Made by a program: the position numbers and the translations under genes. A stretch of DNA of 64,000 nucleotides, from NCBI RefSeq assembly GCF_002443255.2, contig NW_019211455.1:25770479-25834478 (forward strand), read 5' to 3'. The notes under the pieces are model-generated. The model was not told the origin of the DNA and did not search any database. It was given only the letters and a program-made list of their open reading frames with translations. The stretch comes from Varroa destructor (Eukaryota; Arthropoda; Arachnida; Mesostigmata; Varroidae). Shown in pieces: positions 1 to 14,327 of this stretch (position 1 is its first letter; every line of letters begins with the position of its first letter).

Positions 1-3000
1 CGTGCTACACGATATACTCATGCTTGGCCACTTCACTGCTACTCAGACTTCACCGAGTTGAGAAGTTGAGCATTGAACTGTGTTGAACTGAGCTATTCGA
101 ACTTAAGTGCACGGTCACTTAAGATCTAATGTATGGCTGTTACACTTAAACACGATATAATGTTTGGCCATGTACTCGAAAAGTACTTCAGTACATAATG
201 TCAGAGGCGTCTAGAAGCGATTTACGAAAGATGATCAAGTGATTGTGCCACTTTAATTGTTACGCTTACCGTCTTAAACAATTTTAGTCGGTAACGATTT
301 GTAAAGACTTTTTAAGGTATCTACAAGTGATTAGTGAACTATTACAGACGAATGAGGTGAGCAGTAGGCAATCGGACATTTAAAGAACTATTTTGCCGGC
401 ACTAGATAGAACTTTCTAGGGCGTCGTTAGGTGTTGCCTTTACATTTTACTACTTTTTTAATACTGTAACGCCAGCTATAAATCAATTTCCTCTAAGAAA
501 CCAACAGCTTACTGTGCACTCTCACGGGCAACGTGATCGCCGTTTCTGAACTTGTCCATCAAAGACATAGCTATCGCAGTAATTGTGTCCAGGTCTCCTA
601 TATGCATTTAAGGATACGCGAACGTGTCGCACACCCTCTTTACAGTGTCCTCAATTAGGAGAGGTTAACAGGTCAGGTGGTTCAGCGATAATCCGACTGA
701 GGAATGTACGCAATGCAAAGGTGTTCCCGGTGTGAAGGCTCAAGTCCCTCTGCCTGTCCTACGGGAGAGAGAGTAGCAGGCTTTGCTACTGGTTTAAGGT
801 CGGACCGCATTGTAGTCTGGTCCTGACGACGAATAGCTCAGGTCAGGTTAAGGTGGGCGAAAACCACTTGGTGTACTGACACCACTGTTATGGCTATTGC
901 TGCTAAGATCCATCGCTAAAGAGGAGGAGGAGGAGGAGGAGGAGGAGGAACGCATTCTTAGCTGGATGGTTGGTAGGCAAATGCTCATACAATCGGTGTT
1001 ACGCCTACTTGTGTGACAAAACAAGCCCTGACTCGATGCAAAACGTTGCCTTCTCAGTGCAGAGGTACTATAGAGAACGTGTCACCAAATACATACTTGA
1101 ATTATGACGCGAATCGCTGATGTTGTCGTGACAACAAACAGTCTGAACGTTTTCAGTTGACTGATCAAAGAATCTGCGCGCAACTATGATAGCTTTTCAC
1201 TTGATGACAGTGACAATGATCGATGAAGATAACGTAGCGATAAACGATACGTGATAGCAAAGGGGCAAATGCACTCTAGAGTGTTTTTGAATGCCTGAAC
1301 AGTTCTGAACAACGCGAAGATGGCCAGGTACGATAATTAATTAATCGGCTCTAAATACGTACGCATTACGGTAAAGGTAAAGAATGGAAGAAACGTTTGC
1401 ACGAACCTAACATCCAACTCACGATCAAGTGTTCATGTCAATGTCGCCACCGTGGTGCCTCATGGCTCCGTTATTTTGCTACATATTATTGATGTGAAAG
1501 TATGGGCACTATTTACTTTTTCGGAAACGGCCATAGTAATAAATTACATCTACACGGCATATCCGCCAGGCGCTTGGACCCATTCAGTGTCGCAGGAATA
1601 GCGAATCGGGTGGTTGTCGGAGTAGTTCCTTAAAGAAATCGAGGGAACGAGGACGTCCGAGAGACTATTAGCTATTGCCAAACTGTACCGCTTTCATATG
1701 AACCAACTCATCGACGAGAGCAGTGAGACACTTGAGGCCTGACCGAAATGCTGATAGAGGAACACGTGCGCTGCTAAGATTTCTCCCAGTGTCTACAAAA
1801 CGTGAGGGCTTCAAACAACGTAATGGACAATTCTTGCATCAGCAATCCGAAGACGACATAAAAAATGGAGTGTATAACTCTCATAAAAATATGAATATGA
1901 TCCAAATCCACTAATATCGATAATTTGCCTTAAACCTATCATTGCTACATTATATTTAAATAATTTGAAGTACCCTAAAAAGCCTATAAGTGAATGATAG
2001 TTATTGTTGTTAGCTACGGAACTTTGAGCACAGCTTAGATCGAAAGTACGTGATTCTACCAGAAGTTATTAAAAACTAGAGTAGAGAAAAAGAGAGTTCA
2101 ACAGCTTGTGATTACTGACTGAAACTAGGTGGGGATCAAATGCGGTGGAAGTAGCGTAGCTGCTGCTCCCACGCTTTGGTAATGTCCCATGACGCTCTTC
2201 GGTTTTACCGATAAACGTTTTTGAAAATAGGTAAATATTACGTATTCATACATATCTTAGACGCTATTCTGCTGCCCCCAGCTTTGACCCAAGTTTTTAA
2301 CAAGGTATTTTCTTAGGATTCTTCTGTATTAGTAATGACACGACGAGCACGTATACTTCGTTTGTTTGTTTGTTTTTTTAAAAGATAATACTCTTAATAG
2401 CAATTTTTACTAAAAACAAAGGGTGTCATATCTTTTCTACAGTCTTTACGGCTTAGTCGTTACAGGACGGCGTCTACCGGGATGCGTAATTTCTGTTGAT
2501 GTGTTTGTGGTGTCGTTATTCGAAAGTTTGCTACACAGCAATTTCAGCAACGGTAAACAGTGGAACGTAACATATTTATAATAGTTACCTAAATTAAGTT
2601 CAGACTATCGTTTAATTTAGCCGAAGGTCCTCATCCGGACACCAACCTAAGCCCAGGTGTGGCATTTTAGTTTGTCAAAGGGATCGTTTGAGCTTCGAGG
2701 GAGAAATTTGGTTGTTTCCCAGGGCCCGCTGGGTGCAACCGAGCGAAATCCCCTCTCTTTCGTTTGTATTCAAGTGCGATTTACACCACTCAGTCAGCAG
2801 ACCACTACGAGCGACCAATTTGTAGGCTCAATAGGGCGCTTTCCCTTGCCTATATCTACAGGTCGCCTCGCCATAACCGCAATCTCTGTTCGCCTATCTG
2901 AAATCAGACAGTGGCTGTAGAGGAGCTTCAGCGACAACGTTGTTTGGGGAAACCCCACTGGGCACGATCCGCCAGGAGCAGCAGGGAGAACTCGATGACT

Positions 3001-6000
3001 GTTTAAACACGACGTCTTTTTAATTGTAACTTCAAATCGTCCATTATTGCTAACTGATTTCGCAGACAAAATACATAGAGAGGGAATGAGACAAACGCCT
3101 GTGAGAGATTAATTGAACAGTGAATTTGTTTATAATAATATGATGATCAGCTGGAACAGTAAATATGAAATCAAAAGAGAAAGGGCTGAAGACACCGGCA
3201 AAGTCCTATTTACTACTATATGGTATTCAATCCATTCCAGGAATGCCCTGTTCCATTTGTTCGACCACCTAAATATGCGCAATTTTTTTTTCAAATTTAC
3301 CGCATTACCAAATTTCAAAAACCTAAAAATGCAAAATTTTTAGTCGTGCATGTCTTTCGACGGGTGCGAAGACGTCAGTGACCTATTTTGTGGCTGCTTA
3401 ATGAGCGGTGGGTTGATTCATATGTTTACATTGGGGTTATGACCCGTTCAAGTACTGCGTTGAACAGGTAGCTATGTAGATCTAACATTTAAGGGAAACC
3501 AATTGCTAAGTACAGGCGGGTAAATGCCTAGAGTTGCAAAATAACGGAAAGAAACGAGATGAAGCAATAGTGACTGGATATCAGTAAAATGTATTTGAGC
3601 CACCACCTGATAAAGTTTCTCTTTTCTCAGATGTGAAAGAATTCTTCAGACACATAAGGAATGGAGCAGAAATTATGAAGCTACTAGCGACGACCAAAAT
3701 GAAAGATAGAATACATTCCGTAATATCTATCTCGTATATATGTCGTTTTTTTTCTGACTATCGTCTGATGTTCTATCATAGCTGCTTAGAAAGTCTTCCT
3801 CCATTTAATCCAGCTTGTATATTTTGACCAGAAGCTAAAATAAGTCATGCTGTATTGTTACTGTTCCTTTTCACTTAATTGCCCTTTACTGCCTATTGGA
3901 TATGATGAGGGGTCGTCATTTCTTTAATTACCATTGACAGAAGAGGCACCAAAATGCCGACCCTGCAACGATTTCACAGGCCTGTCACCATCAAAGTCGA
4001 ACAATGAGCTCAATTGGATTTGTTAGGATTTGAGGCGGCGATCTGTTTGGGATTGATTACAAGATTACGTTGATATAAGCAATCATCTATCGCCATAAGA
4101 TCTAGGCACCCAACTTGTGAGTACCTACAGGATTCTCCGACTATACCAGTGGACGCATAGTTCCCATATCAATCGACACTGATCGGGAATAACTAACCAA
4201 GAGACATTAAGATAAAAATAATGTGGGATAATTTTTTGTTACGCTCATACAAATCTCCAGAACGATAAAAGGTTGCATTAATTGTATTCGAATTTATGCA
4301 AAATACTGTTTATCTAGAGTTAGATATAGCACCAGGTACCAACAAATTCATTATCAATAGTTGAGTAACTTATGATTTCACATTTTTCGGAAACATGGGT
4401 GGGCTTGTCTACTTGTTCGTTGGAACGTTACCAGTTGTTGAAGAACATTCGGATCGATTTCAGGGGGTAGACTGCAAATGAGAAACATGGACCCAAACTT
4501 CTACCTAATCGGCGCGATAAAACAGTCCATAGGGTTATCTGTAGGACCGGTCGTGACTCGCCACGCGATCGACGGCTTTCGTTATGGTCTCTGGCTACTT
4601 TGATCTCCTATGCCGACGATATAAAGGTCCATGCCCCCGATACCTTGCTTAACTGTTGGTCCAGCAGTGTTTTGGCTCAATGACCTAACACGTTTATGGT
4701 ATGGAGCGTGGTGTTATGAACGAGTCATATATTATGTTTTATAACATATTATTTTAAATAAACGACTGTTGAATTATTATATATTAAACGTGTATATGTA
4801 ATTCGCAAGGGTTAAACAAGCGATAACGATGATAATTAAGTATTCAGTTCACGAAATTCAAATAGAAAATCCCCGAGTATCCTATGTAGTGCCACTATAT
4901 ATGCGCCGTATGCAGATATGTAGATATGCAATGTCTTTCACGGCCCCAATCAAACCTTCAAAGCACGAGCAAAACTCGAACTTCATTTCAATCACGTGAA
5001 CTTGCTTTGGCCCCTCACTCGAAAGCTCTTCAGAAATCGACCGTTAGGAGTCAGTATCATTACCCAAGAAAAGCTTCAGAGGACGGAGCGGAATCATCCC
5101 CCCGTACTCAGGAATAACTTCGCGGCTGCAGACCCGGTAAAAAGGAGGAAAGATCAGTGAGCACGGATATCGTTACCGTTGTAAAGTGAGAAAAGAAGTG
5201 ACGTCTTATTTCGACTTTGAATAAAAAGGAAGAAGGCTAACAGGCCGTGTCCTGCTCCTTGAAGAAGTTCCTGATCGTCTGTTACTGCTCAATCTGGGTT
5301 GTGGCCGGAGGAAATCGCACTGCATATGCACACTAGATATGAGCAATCTCCATTTTAATGCTAGGTAGGTTTGTTTTTTCGCAGTGTAGGGGAAAGTGGG
5401 CCATTTGGGTTACACCTTTGGTCTATGGTTGGCGTCTATAGACTGCTAGAATACTAAGATGCTACGGACTACTAAAAATATTAAGCTTAAGTTCACAAAC
5501 AGTTTGCTATCCAACAAAAATGAAGCTTCTATATATGTACGTAGGGTAATATGCGGATTCAACCCCATTGTAGTTAACGTTGTATCCTGGTGATGTGCAT
5601 ATTAGCAAAAAAAAAGTGACTGAAAAGCGTACTTATGAGGCAGACTCGGCGAATTCGCGACGAGCTATCAATATTTGCTAGGAAATCGATCCTGTGAAGT
5701 GCCAGCATTTTTGACTATGTATAGAGTGCATCGGAGAACTTGACTTGGCAGCCGAATTGGTGCAAATGTGTAAGATACAGCATATAATTTTTTTTATTAT
5801 CCGCATAATGTTAATAACCGTTAAAATAAACAGCACCTAGAAGTTGCGTACTATTTAATTCAAATACATACACAAAAAGTTTATGTCTCTAATGTCGTAC
5901 CGTATTATATTACAACATGACATACATTCTTCAATGTCAAACGATTTGTAATACATATATGATACTATGCGACAGCTTGTAAGGTTCACCTTGGCAGTTG

Positions 6001-9000
6001 GCGTGTTAGATTTGAGCTGTCTATTTATATGGCTGCAAGCAGCTAACATCCAAATATTTTTAGTTTTTGCTACCTAACTTCAAATGTTAACCCAATATAA
6101 TATCTCTTCCTTGTTTTCGAGTACTTCCCGCTACCGCAGGTCGACGTTTCGCAAGCTTCCACGTCGTGGAACACCCACTCGCTATACAAGCTGAGTTCAC
6201 CAAGAGGTCAACGATGTGTACTGCACCCCAGATCTTCAACAAAAGGAGAGTTGGGGTGTTCATGCCTCTCATGCAAACGAAAACAAGTTCATTGTCCATA
6301 AAACGAACCGAACCTGTTGAGTTTATAAAGAAGAAAGTGAGTTTGGCTACTCCTTAAGCTTTGATCGAAGGGAAGGCCTCTCATGGCCTGCCGCTTGATA
6401 CGAGAAATGAGGCAACCAGGAAGTGGAAATAGACAAAAATTAGTGAAAACCGCCTGGGCCGAACTGAGTAATTTATGCACATATATAGTTTGTCGGTCCA
6501 CCATTTCAAGGGGTGGCGGGAGTACGGATGAGAACAACAACAAGCTGTTTTCTCGTTTCAACGACGCGATCGCCTCAGGGGACATATCTGTCGCTTCTTC
6601 AGAAATCTCGAAAAGAATGGTGATGATGATGTTGATTCTGAAGAAAATCCTTCACGGTGTTGCGCGCGCACACGAACATGGGCTTAGACAAGCACTTTCG
6701 CAATTACTGCAGGACCCAACGCTACCTAGCCGCGACAATACAGGGTGGGGTTTCCGTGCTTGGCAAACACCGCTGATTCGTTTGACCTTTCCAAATTGGC
6801 CAGGTTAGGTAGATGGGTTTGGGTACTTTTTAAGAGGAGCTAACCGACGGCGCGGCAAAGTTGCGGGTGTATGTGTGGATTGTTCCAGATGTTTGTAAAT
6901 GTTAGATGTTTAAGGACTGCGTACCCACAAAGATATATATGTGTATCTATATGAAATATGCGTGTACTCATAAACACTAGTGCCTAATTTTAATGTCAGT
7001 TATGACTGAAACTGCCAAATAAGCAAATTGTTTCTTCCCTCTAATAAAAGCTGTATTTCGCTGTATGTAAGTCTATTGTATAGTGCGCACCACGTCCGTT
7101 CTTTGCCCTGTGTAACTTGTTATATACATAATCGGTAAACGATTTAAATAATTTTGACGAAAATCGGCCTGATCCGCAATTGCGAGGACTTGCAGCTGCT
7201 TAAATTCAAAAACGTATCAAATAAGTTATACGATCCGTAATGTGCAACGTGCTTTCATAGCAAAACAATTGCGGCGACAGATCTGCTAAACATTAGAAAG
7301 CCTTACGTTTAGGCAATGGTTGCACAGTCAGCTACAAATGAAGAAGTTGTTGGATCGATAGCTTAAAGAGTTTGGGCAATGAATAAGTACGCGGCCTTTT
7401 TTTGGTGGACTCGGAATTATTTCTACAACCTTCCCTTTTACCAGGTCGCAGCGTGACATCTATATCTTAATTTGCATCGATACCCGATATGGGGCGATTC
7501 GAACTTGACCTAATTTATCATTAGAATCTCCGTTTCGGCTTGATTTTTTCAGTTCCTTCTTCCGCAGGTCGACCTTGAGATCCGGCACACTTTTGCGCGG
7601 AACAGCTTTCTCAATCGTGATATTTATAAGTCACCCCCAGCGGGATTCTTTAAATTGCTAAATTTCTCGCTCGTTCTTTCCAAGGGTTTTCGTTCTCTAT
7701 GATTAGAAAGGCTTACAGCCTAACTGGGACGGCCTCGAACTTCGTCGTCGAGTGTTTTTCACGGCAAGCAGCGAGCAACGGACAAATCATTTACGTACAC
7801 CTTCGGTATTTTTTGTCTTCTATTCATTTTTTATTCATTACTTGATCAATGGATTCAAGGCATATAGCGTAGACCAGGACATACTCGTCTAAAAACTATA
7901 GCATAAACTCATCTAGAACCAAAATTGACGGACCCTTTTCCTCTATTAAGTACCCTTCGCAAGTCCCATTACGCGCAGTATTCCAGTCGATATATACAGA
8001 GTTTATCTTTGCGTACACCGACACCACGGCGCGTCATTGGATTGAGTTGAACGGAGAAACTGGCGCGGGATTGGTCTCTTGATAATCAGAGCGCATCTTT
8101 ACACGCGGAAAAAATCAATCTTCCTTCACATACTAATCGCCAAAAGCATTGAACGAACTTCGCTGATGTGATTCGCTTCCTGTGGGCCTCTAAAGCGATG
8201 AACTCTAGCTTACACCTGCTCGCTCTTCAAGAAGAAATTTGTTTGAACAAATTTGTCAGAGGATGTTGCGTGTACTCGAGTTTGTGCCTATGTGTAAATA
8301 CCCATCTCTGGTCATCCCCGTGAATGCTAAAGCTAACACACAAATGCAGTTTGTTAAGCCTGACTGTATCGATCTTTTCCTCTCACTATGGCGACAAAAG
8401 CCAAAGCGAACCAGCAGCATACGGAAGATGAGCACAATATTATTGTATATGCCTGAACGTTAACCGACAAATTTGATGAATTTACAAGTATCTTTCCATA
8501 GACGACCTCTCTCTCTCTCTCTCCTTTTCTGTCTGCTACCGTCGTTGGCGGGCAGTTTTGAAATACGAAGAAGGCGAAAGAAGAGGAGACAAATAAAGAC
8601 AGAACGAATCAGTGCAGGGATCCTCACCATGAGTGACTCTAGCCTATGTGCTCGCGGCTGCATGTGTGTCTTGATGTAAATGCAAGTGAGACGACAATAA
8701 TAACTGGAGTCCTGCTGCGAGGGTTCCGTTAGGGCTGTGACGGGCCTGCCGAAGATGCAGACAAGTGCCGCGCTATCCGTTAATAGAAACGATCTTGTTA
8801 GCGAAAAGAAAGAAAGAAAGACTAGGAAGCCCCTTTCAATAAAGTGGGCAAATTGAAAAGAAGAGAGTGATTGCAACTGCTTGCTCATTGACTTCGGGCC
8901 TATGTTTTTTGTTTGCTACAGGGTCGCCTGTAACGTATACGATGATAGATTACAAATTTATTTTAAATGCTTTACCAAATGCTCATATTCAAGAAGAAAA

Positions 9001-9959
9001 AGATACTTGGAAGAGGTGAACTGAAATGTTTGTTAAAAAAATGATTTTTGGATCATGAGTTATATGTGTCGGTGCTGGTAAGGGTTCGGGAAATTAATTT
9101 ATTTCTACCCTATAGGTAAGTTGTGTGCGTCTAATATTAAATTAACTGAAGTTGCGTAATTAACGTATATATATTCTAATATTTACCCACACTTTAAAGA
9201 TTTTTGCCATTTGAAGATTTGAAACCCCTTGCTAAGCTTCCACTTAAGGTAGATACATTTCCATGTGCATCTTTACCTTATATTTACTTATAAGAATTTA
9301 CCTTATATATAGAGTCATCGCGTTGCTGTGCAACTGGTTTAGGGGTAGTAAATAAAAAATTTATGTTCGCTTTTACTTCTGTTATCTCTATCGTATGCTT
9401 CTGTGGCCCTCAGGTCTCTTTCAAAGAAAGTTATTGGGGTGCACGCGCTGAAGCAATGGCCAACTAAAGAATGTGTGAAATAAGTTTAAGATTCAAAGCT
9501 GTATGTAAGGCTTTAGCTCATACGTTGGAGAAGATACTGCACAGTTTTTATCTGATTACCCTATATGTAATTTTTTTTTACCTGAAAATACATGACACCC
9601 CTTAACAATAATTAGTATCACTCGGCAATGCGTTGCAGAAACGCCGAACGCATATACATTCTTAGAAGAATAAAAGATAGATAATCTTTTGTGTTTGAGT
9701 GTTGAGATAATCAGTTTTCTGTGAATGGAACACTCAGATGTTTTTTACACAAATCCATATTTTTGTAAGCAGCTACTACGAACGCAATGCTCAATGTTGA
9801 TATTACGCACGTAAAATTGGGAAGAATCCTTCTAGCGCTATGCTCTGTGCTAGCTAAGCAGCAGTTGACTGAAAAACAGGTATTGGACATTTTGAAACCA
9901 ATTCGGCGTTCAATCGTTATCTATATATAGACATTTTTCGTTTGTTCGTTTCGACATAA
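1..9959. other. AT-rich DNA with no supported gene
   Basis: Only short open frames without family resemblance. The best of them are a 53-codon stretch with acceptor-like CCGCTACCGCAG near 6139, a 141-codon plus frame at 6383-6808 and a 142-codon minus frame at 8460-8888. None shows splice or domain support. Confidence 0.6.
921..950. repeat. (GGA)n microsatellite
   Basis: Ten near-perfect GAG/GGA triplets. Confidence 0.95.
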
Positions 9960-10061
9960 TGACGTTTTTCATTCCCATCGTCCATTTGCGCGTCAACATT
10001 CCCACCGGGAGCGACCCGAAATTTGGGGACTCGTTGCGCTAGCTGGATGCACCGCAGGGCT
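9960..10061. repeat. 102-bp dispersed repeat, copy 1
   Basis: It starts TGACGTTTTTCATTCCCATC and ends CACCGCAGGGCT. It matches copy 2 at all but four positions over 102 bases, with unrelated flanks on both sides. Confidence 0.85.
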
Positions 10062-10956
10062 TATTTTTTACATTACATATGTATATATATAATTATTTTT
10101 TTATAGGGTTTTGAAATTATATTTTATAAGGTTTTAAAATAATAACAATAGAAGTTAGCTAGAAGGTAATAGCGCAAGGCGTGTAATGGAATATTTTGCA
10201 GGGAATTTACAAGGAAAAAACTGGGTTTTAGTATGGACAGATTCACTAACAGCGAAAAAACTGGCATAAAAATTGAAAATAACAAACAATACATATAAAA
10301 TATATTGAACACTTAATGAACGACATTTTGATCGTGACACTCGGCGTCCAGTTTACTTCATTGTTCTCTTGGTCCTTGACGCCGGTAAAATATCGTAGCC
10401 CAGTATTCCTATATTTATATATATCTCCTGACCGCTTACAATTGTATAACTTAAACTCGGACGTGAGTTAGTTGACTTCCCGAATAAGTTTCCATGCACT
10501 GACAAAATATAAAAAAATGGTTTAATCATCATTTTCGAATTGCAAAGTTGGTAGCCAGGACAGTGACCTATAGAGAGGTGCGTAGATGTTATTTGTTCCA
10601 TGTTGCGCAGTCGTGTCTTCATCATTATATCAACATAACGTATAGGCACCGACATGAGATGATGCCTCTTAGGTCTAAAATCGATCCCAAATTAAATCGG
10701 TACTCTTTGCAGCAGTGTTTTCATACCAATCACTAACTACTTCCGCAGTTGCCATATCATCCTGTCACATATCGATGCGTCGCTTACTTTTCAACGAAGA
10801 CATCGCTCGTGTTCGCCACCCAACATAAAAGTGCGTCATTCTGCACTAAACCATCATTAAATTGTCGTTCGACTATTTTTATATATGTTACACTCGTTCT
10901 CTTCCATCACTTTTCGAATTTAATCGTGTTATACAGTCTACAAGGTAAACCTCTTT

Positions 10957-11058
10957 TGACGTTTTTCATTCCCATCGTCCATTTGCGCGTCAACATTCCC
11001 ACCGGGAGGGACCCGAAATTTGAGGACTCGTTGCGCTAGCTGGCTGCGCCGCAGGGCT
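10957..11058. repeat. 102-bp dispersed repeat, copy 2
   Basis: Direct-orientation partner of the copy 997 bases upstream. No target-site duplication or terminal inverted repeat is obvious, and the element family is unknown. Confidence 0.85.
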
Positions 11059-11796
11059 CCCGTACCGAAACATCCGAGACATGCCGAGATTCAAGCGAGC
11101 CGTGCGAATACAAGTGAGATGAATCTCGCATATTGGTAGCAATTGAGGTTAGACTCCTTCTGAGCACCACACAAGCAGCAGAGATCGAATCACAAAGAGC
11201 TGGTGTCGATTTAGCACTAGGGAGATTTGAAGGCGATGTCTTCATACTCCCTTTTGTGCTATTACCATTCATTAACTAATAAACGCTGTTCCTTATATCG
11301 GGCCGATTCTGCATCATTTCAACTACAAGGCCAAATCAGATTCGGACGTGAAACTTACTAAAAAAACTTTACAAAATTTAAAAATTTGTAACTTTGAACC
11401 TTTGTTCAATTCGAACGTTGATTTGTCTGAACCTTTGCGAAGAGGTGCCGAATAGCAATTTACCTATGTATGTGATATATTAACCATAACTTCCCCCCCA
11501 CACTAACCGCATAACTAAATGACATTGCTGTTTTTAATAGTAAACGAGGCTCAGTTTGACTGACACCGTCTCGTACAGATCAGAACCATTTTTACGTTCC
11601 TTTCTGAAAAAGGAAGCGATATGCATGAAAGTGTGCCTCTAGCGGACCGAAATCAATAAGAAGTTTCCTTCATGACGATACCCAAACTCATGTCGCTGCG
11701 CCGGCTGCTGCCTGCTATAGCAACCGCTCATATCTAGTGGTTTGTTAACCTCGGTACCATTGAGCTACGGGTTTCCCTCAGGGGCTTATATGTACA

Positions 11797-11816
11797 TATA
11801 TATATATATATATATC
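11797..11816. repeat. (TA)n microsatellite
   Basis: Alternating AT run of about 20 bases. Confidence 0.9.
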
Positions 11817-12399
11817 TCACACTGCGAATGGAACTAGTACGAGGCCTAGTTGGCCTGGCTAGGCGCTCTGTTGTGCACGCTGTCCTCGGATGATTCGAGG
11901 TACTTTTGAAATGTTGTCGAACGAAACGAAATTGAATAAGAATAGAACTAGCCAGATTTGCTGGTCTGTTGATGATGACATACGAGGCTAAGCTAGTCCT
12001 AGCTGTTAAGAGGCGCATGCGTCCATCGATACAGCCGCTTCATAGCAGGCCGCAAAGTTGAGGGATTCCCCTACCATACCTGTGAATTATCGCAGTGTCT
12101 AATAGCATTTGCAAAAGGGACAAAAAAAGTCCCTGTTAACGGTATCACAACCGCGGCCGAAAAGGTGAGTGACGTTCTGAAATAATCGCTGCCCTGCTGA
12201 GACCTGCTCGCCTTCGTTAAAGCCATATCGATACTGACTTAGAAGAGTCGTAGACAATGAACGCCTTAAAAAGTCACGTAAACTAACATCCTCTTGGGTT
12301 GGTACTGAAGAGCATACAATAACCATCAATAACTTCCCGAACTTGTATTTCGTTACTACGAAGCGAAGACCGATTTAAACGTATCTCTAGCCGTTGTCC

Positions 12400-12421
12400 A
12401 AATAAAAAAAAAAAAAAAAAA
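12400..12421 (+). repeat. AATAAA followed by poly(A): possible retroposition scar
   Basis: A polyadenylation hexamer runs directly into about 18 A residues, as at the 3' end of a retroposed transcript. No parent gene is recognised upstream and no target-site duplication was found. Confidence 0.35.
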
Positions 12422-14001
12422 CGCTTGACTCTTTGTTATTATAAACATTGATGATTCGCATTTATTGTTACTTTCGATTTTTTCAGTTACTGGTGTTCGA
12501 TTATAGGGTTTTTAGCTAGCTGTCCAAAGCTCAGTCTATCTATTTCTATAGTTTATGACAACTTTTTTTATCATCATTATCATCTACGGCATTCCGCATT
12601 ATTCTGTTCCAGTGGGCACCTCGAATTGCCATTTCGTGTATAGGGTTCACAGGGTTTAACGAGTCTTTGTTTGATTATAATTGGTAATCACTGTAATTAC
12701 GATGTCGTTTATGGTAGCATTAGTGAGCTATTTTTTTGGTGTTAGTAGTATGCCGTTGATTATATTTGTTGTTGTCGCTGCTGCTGTTTGTGTTGTTGGC
12801 ATTGTCATTGTTGGCGCGTACGGACGTAATCATCTAATTCATAAAAATTGCTTTATAAAGTTAAAATAAAGGAATTATTTACCAAGTGCCTGCTCCTTCC
12901 TTAGAATCAACTAGGGAACAAGTGTTTTGTCGAATACTTAGCACTTTTTGCTACTAGTTCAGATCTGTCAGCTGACGGTACTTTTGCGTTTCGACGACAG
13001 CGGTCGAACAACTTGCTCCTTCGTTCACTTTTTTTACTCATTACTATTTTTGTTAAATCACTAAGCTATGTATGCATCGGTCATGTAGGCCAGCTATTTG
13101 GCTAGCTGGTAATGGCCGTTTTTTTTCTCGGTCTATCGGTAGCCAGCATATTTCTACAAGTTGAATAACATCGGGATGTGCTAAGTGTTGCTTTTCGATT
13201 TAGGCAATTGTCAATAAACGGCCACATCACTAACTGTGTCCTTCTAAATTCTAGGCTACTTTTATGCGGCGCACTGGTATCTATATCGTGTAATATTTAC
13301 ATTATTTACAGCACGGACACGCACCCATCAGTTGGCGTGTGAATAGCTATGTACAGGAGATCGGACCACACCCTCACGTGCCACATGGCGTCTGTGTTCC
13401 CTTATTTTTTTTAAATTTTATCCTTTCTAACATTTTTAAGTTATATCCTTTCCCGCAAAACTTCGAAATTTTGCGATAAGCTTTAGGGCGTTTTTTAGGA
13501 GAAGTAAGTTGTTTATCTTTGCGACAGAATCTCCTGACCCGTTTGTCCTTTAAACTCTATTTTGTTGTCGTTGTTGCTCTGAAGATAGTCACTACTGAGC
13601 CTACACTCGATGCGTTAATATGTGTATATTTTAATGACATAGTTCGCTATTGTTGTCGATACTGCTGCTGGAGTTCTGACAGTGGGACAGAAACAGGATC
13701 GAGTAATGGTCGCGTCGTCCTTTCGATCGATTTGCTCATCCCCGCCAGGAAAACACCTAGGATAGCGGCATATCCAGCTTATCTATTTATTCCGATACGT
13801 GCAGCTAGATTATATTCATTTGTCAGCGTGTGTACTTACGTTAGGTCTTCGACGATATACATTCCTACTAAATAGTGGATATAGAAACGACGTGGTAGTT
13901 CAATATCCACTCTCTTGAGTTTGTCCGGTATTCGTCGATAATGGCTATTTTTTTTTTACAGAAGCTCATACACTCAACGTCGCGCTTGTGCACTAACTCA
14001 G

Positions 14002-14038
14002 TCCTCCTCCTCCTCCTCCTCCTCCTCCTCTTCTTCTA
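14002..14038. repeat. (TCC)n microsatellite
   Basis: About ten TCC triplets followed by TTC triplets. Confidence 0.95.
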
Positions 14039-14292
14039 CTCATCATTGAGCCTCAATGCACTCCTCATAGATAATAAAGGCTAAAATTATATTAATGTTA
14101 CGGCAAAAGTGCCACTGAGCTTCGAATGAAAACGATACTGACATACGGTCGTGAGGATCCCCACAACAAAACAACCTTTAATCGTAATTAAACTAATATT
14201 GGCCAGGACAGGATTACTAATCTATGTCCTACCGGGTGATCGACATGATGTTGTCCATTGGTAGTGTCAATCGTGGTACGTTGTTTGTTCTG

Positions 14293-14327
14293 TTCTCAGC
14301 CTTTTGGCTAAGATTAAGCTGTAGTAC
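14293..14327 (+). ncRNA. U2 snRNA-like fragment (probable pseudogene)
   Basis: About 35 bases match the 5' end of U2 snRNA: TTCTCAGCCTTTTGGCTAAG, then ATTAAGCTGTAGTA, including stem-loop I (AGCC-TTTT-GGCT) and the GTAGTA branch-site recognition element. The match stops at a run of eight T. The Sm site and 3' stem-loops expected over the next 150 bases are not seen, so it is probably a truncated copy. Confidence 0.55.

Noticed and set aside
6383..6808. 141-codon plus-strand open frame (MACRLIREMRQPG...)
   Set aside because: No recognised domain, no supporting splice context, and the minus strand is also open over much of it. Chance is likely at this length in 64 kb.
8460..8888. 142-codon minus-strand open frame
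   Set aside because: It covers a CT-repeat stretch and has odd composition, with no motif. Judged a shadow of simple sequence.
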